From: DASWIV01 sp036397475
Lineage (GTDB): Bacteria > JAJVIF01 > JAPKYR01
DNA: 20,249 nt
Assembly (NCBI GenBank): GCA_036397475.1
Contig: DASWIV010000356.1
Location: forward strand, 1 to 20,249
Direction: 5' to 3'
The notes under the pieces are model-generated. The model made no database searches and had not been told where the DNA came from. It saw nothing but the letters and a program-made list of their open reading frames with translations. The position numbers were made by a program, and so were the translations under genes. Below are positions 1-7,509 of this stretch, in pieces (the stretch's first letter is position 1; each line of letters starts with the position of its first letter).

Positions 1-8
1 AAACCCTC

Positions 9-467
9 ATGGTGATCGCTGGCTTCTCAGCATCCTTTGTTCTTCTGGCCATGGCCAGGGCTGTTCTCAAGCCTGATCTGATGGATGTAATCGGGTCATA
101 CATTTTCTATGATTACATTATCGGTATCCCAACCGCAGTTGTCCTCGTCCTGGTCTTTATTTTAAATGCATCGATAATTTCCGGTTCCATGGCATTGCGC
201 AACCCGGTCTACATCTGCGGTTTTCTTGGAGTAGTTGGAGCTTTGTTCGGGATATTTCTTGTTATTCTTGCGTCTCTTTACTTTACATTGATAGTGTCCT
301 GGATTGCCGATACATTCCTGCGTTTGAATTTCTTCGACTATGTCAACACCGCCACCTGGGGGGTTTTTATGGTCTTTTTTGCAAGCGCCTTAACCTATGC
401 CAACCTGCGGCTGGGAACCAGGCGTCTTTCAGGATTACGTCGCCCGGGACGGTATCGCGCCAGCTAA
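9..467 (+). CDS. Multi-pass membrane protein, probably N-terminally truncated by window edge
   Basis: Function not recognised. The 152 residues visible are strongly hydrophobic, with about four membrane segments (near residues 1-16, 38-58, 67-98 and 114-131). The tail is short, basic and Arg-rich (after residue 134), which by the positive-inside rule suggests a cytoplasmic C-terminus. The reading frame stays open to the left edge, and no ribosome binding site fits into the eight bases before the first ATG. The real start is therefore probably upstream and this is a 3' fragment. It converges on the lipoprotein gene at 523-2064, and a terminator hairpin sits directly after its stop codon. No catalytic or ligand motif is visible. 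I am confident that it codes, but not of what it does. Confidence 0.65.
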   Translation: MVIAGFSASFVLLAMARAVLKPDLMDVIGSYIFYDYIIGIPTAVVLVLVFILNASIISGSMALRNPVYICGFLGVVGALFGIFLVILASLYFTLIVSWIADTFLRLNFFDYVNTATWGVFMVFFASALTYANLRLGTRRLSGLRRPGRYRAS

Positions 468-492
468 AAAATATGCCCGGACGAATCCGGGC
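466..492 (-). terminator. Rho-independent terminator of the 523-2064 lipoprotein gene
   Basis: A perfect 7-bp stem (475-481 pairs with 486-492, GCCCGGA/TCCGGGC) closes a four-base loop, TTCG as read on the minus strand. A run of six T on that strand (opposite 466-471) follows after three bases. It lies 31 nt past the stop codon of the minus-strand lipoprotein gene. It overlaps the plus-strand stop codon, and because there is no T tract on the plus side it probably works mainly leftwards. Confidence 0.8.
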
Positions 493-522
493 AATTCAGG
501 TGGCTTATTCGTGTAATTCTTC

Positions 523-2064
523 CTACGCAATTACATCCATGCTCCAGTCGCTGAAGCAGTGCTCCCAGCGGTTCCTGATGATGAATTCGTAGTTCCAGTC
601 GTCTATATCGAAACCCATTCCAGATACGCACTCTACTCTCGTCACACCCGTTCCTTCCTCGATCAGAGGTGCAACCCAGTCTATCGGGACCCCAAGCTCG
701 CTCGTGTCCAGGCTTCCATAATTTCCGCCTGTCCAGATCACCCATTTGCTGCTGCCACTGTTTGTGACAACCTTATTGATGGCGCTGCCTGGTCCGATCG
801 GATCGGTCCACGTATATACCGGGAACGAAAGTCCGCCAAGTCCGTTATCAACTGTAAGTTCCGGAATTCCCGAGAACTCTATTTCAGGGACATTCTCATC
901 CATGTGCCAGTCTCTATGGACTATATCCACTCCGGCGTAATCCGGAAGAGCCAGCACACCTGCGACAACAATTCTGTCAGGCGCTGTCGGATACCAGAAG
1001 TACGGTGAGTTGTATGTCAGGCTCGACGGGTCGTCGCCTTCTACTTCGACATGCGGTCCCAGCGCAAGGTATTTCTCCGGATTGTAGAATATCGCTGTGG
1101 GTATAGCGGTAAGCAATCCGTAAGTCATTACGTCTTCAGTGTGGTATTCAGCCGGCACATTGATCTTTCCCGAAAAATATCCTTCGGGACCATCCTCCAG
1201 GTTGAATCCCACATTGTAAAATCTATGCTCCCCGGGATTGAGCTCTACCATGTTCCACTGGAAATAACCGGCATAGTCAAACAGCTGGCCGCCAATTTTC
1301 GGGCTCATCGAGAACGGAGATCCCAGGTTGAGCGGGCCGTCAAGGAAAGCGCTGAATCCATGCGACACATTCGAGGTGTACTGAATATCGAAGTTCGCAT
1401 ACTTGGGATTCGCCATCGACGCAGGCTCTGTATATATTCTGGGGATAAGATCATCGGTATAAAAAGTAACCTCATCCATGAAAAACGTGTTCGCTATCCC
1501 GAACGCGGTTGAATATTGTGCGGGACCGGACTTATCGAGCGCGAACGAGTAAACATTGGCGTTAGACTCGACAATCGTGAAAATATCATAGCCCTCGACC
1601 TGAACCGAAATCGTCAACGGGAAATTCGCGTTCTCGAAAACCGCGTAGCCCGCGTCGATATTCACATAGGAAACGGACCCTGTTCCAAGCTTTACCGCTG
1701 CCAGTCCCGGAAGATTGGCCTCGGTCCTGCGGTCCCACAGGTGAATCGCGAATTCATCGGCGGCAAGCGGAATATTTATGACGCCGCCACCTGAATCCTG
1801 CAGGTAAACCAGAGCTGAAACCAGGTCGAACGCCGACTGCGTCCCTATCGGATTCCACGGGATAATCCCGTCGTTTCCATCCGAAATTTCATGGTCCTGG
1901 TTCTCGTTTGGATTATCCCTGGTGTTGTTTTCAATTACCGGCGGTGGAGTTGGATTTGCCTCTATCTCGGCCGGCGCGATCGGACCGGTCGACGTGCACG
2001 ATACCAGCTGCAGGGCGATAACGATCAGCGCGAACGCGGATACGATTCTTAATGTATTATTCAC
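523..2064 (-). CDS. Large orphan secreted lipoprotein (513 aa)
   Basis: An exported protein of unknown function. It starts at GTG 2064, because a strong GGAGGG lies six bases upstream; an ATG further upstream (2091) has no such site and would add a polar stretch before the signal peptide. The signal peptide runs from residue 2 to 22 and ends in the lipobox L-V-S-C with Cys23. A Pro/Asn/Asp-rich linker follows to about residue 65. The rest alternates hydrophobic beta-like strands with Gly, Pro, Asp and aromatic residues and looks like several beta-sandwich modules. I see no enzyme motif. The only other cysteines lie near the C-terminus (VECVSG and EHCFSD) and could form a disulfide. Residue +2 is Thr. 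The gene stands alone, with its own terminator at 466-492. Confidence 0.8.
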   Translation of the reverse strand: MNNTLRIVSAFALIVIALQLVSCTSTGPIAPAEIEANPTPPPVIENNTRDNPNENQDHEISDGNDGIIPWNPIGTQSAFDLVSALVYLQDSGGGVINIPLAADEFAIHLWDRRTEANLPGLAAVKLGTGSVSYVNIDAGYAVFENANFPLTISVQVEGYDIFTIVESNANVYSFALDKSGPAQYSTAFGIANTFFMDEVTFYTDDLIPRIYTEPASMANPKYANFDIQYTSNVSHGFSAFLDGPLNLGSPFSMSPKIGGQLFDYAGYFQWNMVELNPGEHRFYNVGFNLEDGPEGYFSGKINVPAEYHTEDVMTYGLLTAIPTAIFYNPEKYLALGPHVEVEGDDPSSLTYNSPYFWYPTAPDRIVVAGVLALPDYAGVDIVHRDWHMDENVPEIEFSGIPELTVDNGLGGLSFPVYTWTDPIGPGSAINKVVTNSGSSKWVIWTGGNYGSLDTSELGVPIDWVAPLIEEGTGVTRVECVSGMGFDIDDWNYEFIIRNRWEHCFSDWSMDVIA

Positions 2065-2501
2065 TCTTCTCCCTCCTCGATGGGGCATCAATATATTGTC
2101 GGGGAAGGCAAAATTTCATATACTATTAAACTTAATCCCCCTGCACACACCTTAATATTCAACGGATTCCTTCTATTATCCGGACTGATTGGCTAACCGT
2201 TGGCTTCCGCGAGGTAATCCAAAAGACAAAGCGTCAACCTGGTGAATCGCCACTTTTTTTCCTCCATCTGAATCCGTGGTCATTATTTGACAATAATAGA
2301 CATTTTCATTATGTGGATAATGTGTCGAAAAATATCCCCCTTTTCTCACAATATTTATAACTTCCAACCTATTCCTTGACTATCACGCAAATTATTAATA
2401 ACATTCGCCAATATTATTTAAAGAGATTTAATTGCCTGAACGTGTACCCCGTCTGACTCCCGGACCGACCACTGGGGAAATCTAATCCCAACGGAGAGTC
2501 G
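2065..2501. other. Divergent intergenic region (about 440 bp)
   Basis: It separates the leftward lipoprotein gene from the rightward HD-GYP gene and must hold both promoters. Only the rightward one is convincing (2376-2404). A small bulged inverted repeat lies at 2299-2326. A 63-codon minus-strand frame at 2176-2367 has no ribosome binding site and a low-quality translation, so I do not call it. No known riboswitch core was recognised; in particular I looked for a c-di-GMP (GEMM) type and did not find it. Confidence 0.5.
2376..2404 (+). promoter_or_regulatory. Predicted sigma70-type promoter of the HD-GYP gene
   Basis: The -35 box TTGACT (2376-2381) matches five of six consensus bases. A 17-bp spacer follows, then the -10 box TAACAT (2399-2404), which matches four of six. 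Transcription would begin near 2411 and give a leader of about 90 nt before the TTG start at 2502. Confidence 0.45.
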
Positions 2502-3665
2502 TTGAGCTACACTTCAGTGTCCGATGGCACCCTCATAGGTATCGACCAGCTCGTTCTGGGCGCGGCTACTTCCTGCGACCTTACGAACCTCGACGGGACC
2601 GTCGCGGTCTCTGCCGGCACTCCAATCACCCCTCTCCTCATCAAAAATCTGAAATCCGCCGGGGTTATCGGACTTGTCGCCGACAAACCCGACTGCTTCA
2701 ATCATACGCTTGCCCCACGACGTCCATCACTGGAAATCATTGCCTCCCGTATCTCCGAGATGCGCATGCGCTCAGGCATCACATCACCGTTGGCTGAATC
2801 TACCGCCAACCAGGTCCTCGGAACTCTCGCGATGTGTTACAAGGCGCTCTCACGGGGGAAAAATCCGCACCTCGACGCGGTAATAGAGACCATTGATCTC
2901 ATAATCCACGACCTCGAGCTATGTGATTCCTGCCCGGTTTGCGGTACCGATTACAAAAATTTGAACCTTCTCGACAGGCTCCTCTACGACGCTGTCAATA
3001 TGGGTGTTATGCTCGGCTGGTATATGAGGATGGCGGATTTCCCCATCGATGAGATAAGGGCTGGAATCCTGGGTGGACTACTCCACGACGTTGGCATGCT
3101 TCAGGTTCCATCTGTGCTCGTAAATCGTGCGGCCGTTTTGACGGAACAGCAGCTTATGGAAATCCGGCGGCATCCGTATCTCGGGGTACGCGCACTTTCG
3201 CCGTTCCGTGAATTGATTCCCCAGACATCCATGGATATTGTCCTTCTGCACCACGAGCGCGACGATGGCAACGGTTATCCGCTACGGCGGGCAGGGGACA
3301 AGATCCCGCGTGCCGCCGCGATTGCCCATATTGTAGATTCATTCCATGCCCTCATTTCTCACCGTCCCCACCGTCCCGGATTTACCTCCCACCAGGCGAT
3401 TGACATCCTGATGCGCGATTCCGGACGGTCGTACAACCGCGACGAATTAAAACTTTTAATTAAAAAGATCGGACGGTACCCTATCGGAAGCGCAGTGATT
3501 TTATCCAGCAACGAGATCGGCGTGGTGATCGATCAGGCGGATAAAAGTCCTTACAAACCGGTCATCGACGTGTACTTTTCGTCCCAGCATCAGTTCTCCC
3601 AGACTCCGCGCAGGATGAATTTATCCCGTGAATCGGCGACTTACATTAAACAGGTCGTAAAATAA
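2502..3665 (+). CDS. Degenerate HD-GYP domain protein with Cys-rich insert
   Basis: Canonical HD-GYP proteins hydrolyse c-di-GMP. This one has an N-terminal domain (residues 8-60) of the type often found before HD-GYP, a helical linker with C141-x2-C144-x2-C147, the HD-GYP domain (about 155-305), and the usual C-terminal beta segment (330-370). Visible motifs are H195-D196, H224-P225, H250-H251-E-R-D-D-G-N-G-Y-P and D279. Two or three usual positions are changed. The first metal His is Asp163 (context DAVNM against the usual HSVNV). The Lys of HDxGK is Met199. In the D-x-F-D-A-L segment the second Asp is His282. It may therefore be inactive, or act as a receptor or use an altered metal site. 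The TTG start is chosen because GGAG lies five bases upstream; no ATG fits as well. Confidence 0.85.
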   Translation: MSYTSVSDGTLIGIDQLVLGAATSCDLTNLDGTVAVSAGTPITPLLIKNLKSAGVIGLVADKPDCFNHTLAPRRPSLEIIASRISEMRMRSGITSPLAESTANQVLGTLAMCYKALSRGKNPHLDAVIETIDLIIHDLELCDSCPVCGTDYKNLNLLDRLLYDAVNMGVMLGWYMRMADFPIDEIRAGILGGLLHDVGMLQVPSVLVNRAAVLTEQQLMEIRRHPYLGVRALSPFRELIPQTSMDIVLLHHERDDGNGYPLRRAGDKIPRAAAIAHIVDSFHALISHRPHRPGFTSHQAIDILMRDSGRSYNRDELKLLIKKIGRYPIGSAVILSSNEIGVVIDQADKSPYKPVIDVYFSSQHQFSQTPRRMNLSRESATYIKQVVK

Positions 3666-3912
3666 AATGTTGCTGAATATAATGATTTTAAATCTGAAAA
3701 GGAACGTATGACTCAAACCCACTATGATAAACCTGACAATTATAATGACTATTTTGCATTTTATTAGAATATATTTAGCCTCCATTTTAACCGGATTCAA
3801 GTAAATTAAATAAAAAATATGAATTCCATTATATATAGCATAATTAAGCAAATCATCCTTGCCTTATCCCTCAGGCATCTTCAACAACCCCTGACTGTCG
3901 GTTCCATGTAAT
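3666..3912. other. AT-rich convergent intergenic gap
   Basis: This gap separates the converging HD-GYP and symporter genes and is much richer in A and T than its surroundings, especially 3740-3860. I see no convincing terminator hairpin for either gene. Only a weak five-base inverted pair (TCAGG near 3871 and CCTGA near 3890) is present, with no T tract. A 76-codon minus-strand frame here has no ribosome binding site and consists of AT-driven Ile/Phe/Tyr residues, so it is not called. Confidence 0.4.
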
Positions 3913-5169
3913 TTAGAGCGTGGGTTCGGTGCCGGACAGGTTATCAATTACGGCAGCCCCTACACAGTCGCCCCATACATTTATTGAAGTACGGAAGCGG
4001 TCGAGGAGCCAGTCTATCACGAATATTAGCGCGATTGCTTCGAATGGAAGATCCAGGGCTTCGAGGATAATCACCATCATAAACAGTCCTGCTTCAGGAA
4101 TTCCTGCAGCTCCGATTGAAATGACGGTCGCCAGCATGAAAACGAGTATCAACTGCTGGGGCTCGAGATGGATTCCGTACGCCTGCGCGATGAAAATTGT
4201 CGCGACGGCTTCATATAAAGCGGTGCCATCCATATTAATTGTCGCGCCAAGCGGCAGGACAAATCCGGCTGTTTTGGGGGATATATTTGCGCGGTTTTCG
4301 GCACAGTCGATTGTGAGCGGGAGAGTTGCGGATGATGACGCGGTCGAGAGTGCTGTCAGCCAGGCGGGCATGATCGCCAGGAACAACTGGAGCGGATTAC
4401 GTTTCGCGAAGAAATAGGTGATGAGAGGAAGGGTAACAGCACCGTGGACCAGCAATCCGATTATAACTGTCGACATGTATTTTCCGAGGTAGGATAATTT
4501 TTCAACCCAGACTTCGGGAGGTCCGAAGGATGCGAACTTCGAGGCGACAAGCCCGAATATCCCTATCGGTGCGAGCCACATTATGATGTGAACAAGGCGC
4601 ATTATAACTTCATTGAGAGACTCAAACAGATCGATGAGCGGCTTGCCTTTAGCTCCCATTGTAGAAATTATCCCGCCAAAAAGGAGGGAAAACAGAATGA
4701 CAGGGAGCATTTTTCCCTTCGCGAAAGCGTCGAATAGATTAGGATGAACGGCTGAGAGGAGGAGGTCGGCCCACGTGACTCCCTGACGCCCTTCGACACG
4801 TCCCATCAGGCTCTGGGAATCTTCGGCGGAGATCAGGCTTGAAGAATCGGTGGTCATACCGACTCCCGGCTGGATCGTTGTGACAAGAAAAATTCCCAGC
4901 CCGACCGCGAAAGCCGTTGTAACAGCGTAGTATCCAAGGGTCAACAGCCCCGCACGTCCAACCTTGCGGACATCGCCCATTCGGATAATGCCCACTGTTA
5001 CTGAAGCGACAACCAGTGGAACCACTACCATCTGGAGTGCAGTGAGGAAAAAATCACCAAGGAATTTTACGCTTACCATTTTCTCGCCGAAAATAAGCAG
5101 CCCGAGAAATGCGCAGACTATTCCGATGACTATCCCTATGAGGATCTTATTCGACGCTTCACGTGTCAT
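3913..5169 (-). CDS. Dicarboxylate/amino acid:cation symporter (SDF/DAACS family, GltP/DctA-like)
   Basis: An inner-membrane secondary transporter that couples uptake of an acidic amino acid or C4-dicarboxylate to Na+ or H+. Its 418 residues match the family length. The hallmark motifs are in order: the Ser-rich hairpin STASSSATLP (275-284), NMDGT (312-316), the second hairpin tip IPEAG (357-361) and the TM8 segment with D390, R393, T394, N397 and D401. These correspond to D394, R397, T398, N401 and D405 of the archaeal GltPh. Keeping R393 argues for an acidic substrate rather than a neutral one. Glu360 stands where GltPh has Gly. The ATG at 5169 has no good ribosome binding site. A weak promoter-like pair (TTGATT, 17 bp, TATCCT) lies upstream on the same strand. 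The gene is monocistronic, so the substrate cannot be fixed from context. Confidence 0.93.
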   Translation of the reverse strand: MTREASNKILIGIVIGIVCAFLGLLIFGEKMVSVKFLGDFFLTALQMVVVPLVVASVTVGIIRMGDVRKVGRAGLLTLGYYAVTTAFAVGLGIFLVTTIQPGVGMTTDSSSLISAEDSQSLMGRVEGRQGVTWADLLLSAVHPNLFDAFAKGKMLPVILFSLLFGGIISTMGAKGKPLIDLFESLNEVIMRLVHIIMWLAPIGIFGLVASKFASFGPPEVWVEKLSYLGKYMSTVIIGLLVHGAVTLPLITYFFAKRNPLQLFLAIMPAWLTALSTASSSATLPLTIDCAENRANISPKTAGFVLPLGATINMDGTALYEAVATIFIAQAYGIHLEPQQLILVFMLATVISIGAAGIPEAGLFMMVIILEALDLPFEAIALIFVIDWLLDRFRTSINVWGDCVGAAVIDNLSGTEPTL

Positions 5170-5285
5170 GAATTCGAGCAGGTAAATTTTTATTAATGCA
5201 GGTTAACAGGCAGGATACGATACCGGGGTCAGTTAATCAAGTGATGGCTTGTACAGGATTACAGATCCCATTTGCATATTCCCAT

Positions 5286-5320
5286 AAAAAATCCCGCCCC
5301 TGGAGGCGGGATGGGTTTTT
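5286..5320 (-). terminator. Strong, probably bidirectional terminator after sppA
   Basis: A perfect 8-bp stem (5291-5298 with 5305-5312, ATCCCGCC/GGCGGGAT) closes a six-base loop. On the minus strand six T follow the stem (opposite 5286-5291; the first lies in the stem), 30 nt past the sppA stop. On the plus strand GGG and five T follow. Its main role is to end sppA transcription before the symporter gene. Confidence 0.9.
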
Positions 5321-5341
5321 CAGTAATTAAATTTCAGGCTT

Positions 5342-6349
5342 TCAGTATTTAAGTCCGGCGCCTTCGCCGTACAGCCTGGGATCCAGAAGGATCACATTCC
5401 ACATGGCGTACAACGGGTTGTTGGCGTTCGATGCCGGATTAAGTGCCTGGCTTATCGTTTCGATGGGTGACGCTGGCCGTTGTACGGCGCCCATCTGCTT
5501 GAGGAGTTCCTGCAGGAATCCTACATCTCCAAGTTTATCGACAACAGGATTGTCACCGAGGTTAGCCATATTGGCGGCGTCGGCGATCGCGTCCTGCAAT
5601 CCGCCTATTTCATCGACAAGCCCATTATCTTTGGCTTGTGTCCCTGTATAAATCATGCCGTTGGCGATGTCATCGATCTCATCTTCCGGAATTCCCCTGC
5701 CATCCATTACAGCCTGCTTGAACTGGCCGTGGACTTCACGGAGCATATCCTCAAGCAGTCCGCGTTCATCGTCCGTCATTGGGCGGGTTGGACTTCCAAT
5801 GTCCTTGAACTCTCCCGCGGTAAGGGTATTATCCGAAAGCCCGATCATGTCGAATAATCCTTCGTAGTTCATGAACTGCATGATCACGCCTATCGAGCCT
5901 GTAAGGGTCGATGGATTAGCATAGATTTTGTCCGCGGCCGCGGAGATGTAATATCCGCCAGACGCGGCGACATCCGCCATGCTGACCACAACCGGACGTC
6001 CGGTGTCCGAGAATTTCTTGAGGGCGTGATAAATCTCGTCGCTCGCGGCTGCCGATCCGCCCGGGGAATTTACCCGGACAACAATAGCCTTGACATGGTT
6101 GTCGTCAATTGCCTGTTCGATCAGCTCGACAATTCCGTCGGATGTGACCCCGGTGGAAATGAAAGGATTATCGGCTGAGCTGCCTGATGCGATGATCCCT
6201 TCGACGTAGAGAAGCCCTACCCGGTCGCTGAAAAGATTTGTCCCTGAGCCGGATGGCGCTCCGCATGAACTTATAAGGGTAATTGAAAGAATCCCGAACA
6301 CAGCGATGATCGCTATCGGGATGAATATCGATTTTTTAATATTTTTCAT
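5342..6349 (-). CDS. sppA: Signal peptide peptidase SppA, lipoprotein-type (S49 serine protease)
   Basis: A membrane-attached serine protease of family S49 that degrades cleaved signal peptides or other small membrane fragments. Of its 335 residues, 1-28 form a signal segment ending in I-S-S-C, which predicts lipidation at Cys29 rather than the plain N-terminal anchor of B. subtilis SppA. The protease core carries VNSPGGS (93-99), the nucleophile Ser130 in VAASGGYY, TGSIGV (150-155) and the general base Lys182 in GEFKDIGSP. Length and the single catalytic domain match the short SppA class, not the tandem E. coli form. A GAGGAG lies 13 nt before the ATG, an unusually wide spacing. The gene is monocistronic, with a predicted promoter at 6386-6414 and a terminator at 5286-5320, and is divergent from the methyltransferase gene. 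Confidence 0.93.
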   Translation of the reverse strand: MKNIKKSIFIPIAIIAVFGILSITLISSCGAPSGSGTNLFSDRVGLLYVEGIIASGSSADNPFISTGVTSDGIVELIEQAIDDNHVKAIVVRVNSPGGSAAASDEIYHALKKFSDTGRPVVVSMADVAASGGYYISAAADKIYANPSTLTGSIGVIMQFMNYEGLFDMIGLSDNTLTAGEFKDIGSPTRPMTDDERGLLEDMLREVHGQFKQAVMDGRGIPEDEIDDIANGMIYTGTQAKDNGLVDEIGGLQDAIADAANMANLGDNPVVDKLGDVGFLQELLKQMGAVQRPASPIETISQALNPASNANNPLYAMWNVILLDPRLYGEGAGLKY

Positions 6350-6385
6350 TGTGTCAAATGGTCTCCTCGTAGTTGACTCGCATCA

Positions 6386-6414
6386 ATAATACCCCGCGGA
6401 TATAAGACTCACAA
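6386..6414 (-). promoter_or_regulatory. sppA: Predicted sigma70-type promoter of sppA
   Basis: Read on the minus strand, the -35 box TTGTGA (6409-6414) matches four of six bases. A 17-bp spacer follows, then the -10 box TATTAT (6386-6391), which matches five of six. The predicted start near 6379 leaves a 30-nt leader that contains the GAGGAG site. Confidence 0.5.
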
Positions 6415-6457
6415 GTGGAGGAATAGTTGAGTGAATTTATCAATTTAATATTGAGCA

Positions 6458-6486
6458 TTGACAAAACCGCCCGGTGGTGATGTAAT
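6458..6486 (+). promoter_or_regulatory. Consensus sigma70-type promoter of the methyltransferase-GNAT pair, leaderless geometry
   Basis: The -35 box TTGACA (6458-6463) is a perfect match. The spacer is exactly 17 bp, and the -10 box TGTAAT (6481-6486) matches five of six. The ATG at 6496 is only nine bases past the -10 box, so transcription should begin at about 6493-6496. This fits the lack of any Shine-Dalgarno at this gene. Confidence 0.6.
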
Positions 6487-6495
6487 CCAGACCTT

Positions 6496-7509
6496 ATGGA
6501 CATTCAACAGCTTATGGATACCGCGAATTCGTGGCCTTCGAGGATTATTCTCTCAGCAGTTGAGCTGGGGGTTTTTTCAGCGCTCAGGGAACCGAAATCG
6601 GGCGATGAGGTTGCGGCAGAATGCGAGACGTCGCCCGATGCGACAAGGCGCCTGCTTAACGCGCTTGCAGCAATGGACATCCTTGAACTCAATTGCGGGA
6701 AATACTCGATTGTTCCGCAGTTGAAAGAGGGGCTGGGCGATGGTCCGGATTCGATTATTCACAGCCTGCATCATCGTGTTGTACTGTGGACCGTCTGGAA
6801 TGACCTTACCAATATTATCAAGACTGGCAAGAGCTACGATGAACCTGTGGGTTCGCGCCCGCACACGGTGGAAAGACAGCACGCGTTCTCAAGGGCAATG
6901 TCGGTTGTCGGACGCGGGATCGCGGAAATAACTGCGGACGCGATTGATTTTTCAAATGTGGATCGTATGCTCGACATCGGGGGCGCGCCGGGAGTGTACG
7001 CCAGGGAATTTTTAAAAGTAGCTCCGCAGATGCGCGTATCGATTCTCGATCGTCCAGGCGCCCAGGACATAGTGAAAGAAATAACCGGAGAGTACCCGGA
7101 GTACGAACGGATCGATTTTATAGAGGGTGACGCACTCGAAGTCGATGATTCCACTGTGACAGCGGATGGGGAATTCGACATGGTTTTCATGAGTAACTTG
7201 ATCCATTCGATGTCGCCTGGCGAGATAAAGGATTTATTTTCACGTTGCTGCAGGTGGGTTAAGCCGAGAGGACGGATACTTGTGAAGGATTTTCTTCTGG
7301 ACGACACTCGCACGAAACCGGCAAGGGGAGCTATTTTCTCACTGAACATGCTGGTCGCGACTCCTGGAGGAAATTCATACACTTGGACAGAAGTTGAGAA
7401 CTGGTTCAGGGAAATTAGGACTACCGGCGGAGATCCCGCGGTCAGCAGTACGTCGAGAATAGAAATAGGGAATGGTGATAATGGAATTGTCGCAGCCTTT
7501 ATCAATTGA
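6496..7509 (+). CDS. SAM-dependent O-methyltransferase, hydroxyindole/COMT-like (Methyltransf_2 type)
   Basis: It transfers a methyl group from S-adenosylmethionine to a small-molecule acceptor, probably a hydroxyl; the substrate is unknown. The 337 residues show the two-part build of this family. There is an N-terminal winged-helix dimerisation domain (about 10-75, with a typical SPDATRRLLNAL helix) and a C-terminal Rossmann methyltransferase. The SAM loop is DIGGAPG (160-166), with Ala where DIGGGPG is usual. Other landmarks are the acidic residue D185 after strand 2, EGD (210-212), and NLIHSM (234-239), whose His237 is near the usual catalytic His. An in-frame stop lies 16 bases before the ATG, so the start is 6496 or the Met at 6514. 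No Shine-Dalgarno is seen. The GNAT gene follows with overlap and is probably co-transcribed. Confidence 0.85.
   Translation: MDIQQLMDTANSWPSRIILSAVELGVFSALREPKSGDEVAAECETSPDATRRLLNALAAMDILELNCGKYSIVPQLKEGLGDGPDSIIHSLHHRVVLWTVWNDLTNIIKTGKSYDEPVGSRPHTVERQHAFSRAMSVVGRGIAEITADAIDFSNVDRMLDIGGAPGVYAREFLKVAPQMRVSILDRPGAQDIVKEITGEYPEYERIDFIEGDALEVDDSTVTADGEFDMVFMSNLIHSMSPGEIKDLFSRCCRWVKPRGRILVKDFLLDDTRTKPARGAIFSLNMLVATPGGNSYTWTEVENWFREIRTTGGDPAVSSTSRIEIGNGDNGIVAAFIN

Noticed and set aside
2176..2275. Possible riboswitch (GEMM-like) before the HD-GYP gene
   Set aside because: The stretch has GC-rich blocks that drew attention because a c-di-GMP riboswitch would fit the gene. The conserved core of the c-di-GMP-I aptamer is absent on both strands, and the stretch lies upstream of the predicted transcription start.
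2176..2367. 63-codon minus-strand frame in the divergent intergenic region
   Set aside because: It has no ribosome binding site and no domain-like pattern, and it lies across a region that contains an inverted repeat.
3621..3851. 76-codon minus-strand frame after the HD-GYP gene
   Set aside because: It overlaps the end of a well-supported gene on the other strand, is dominated by Ile, Phe and Tyr from AT-rich DNA, and lacks a ribosome binding site.
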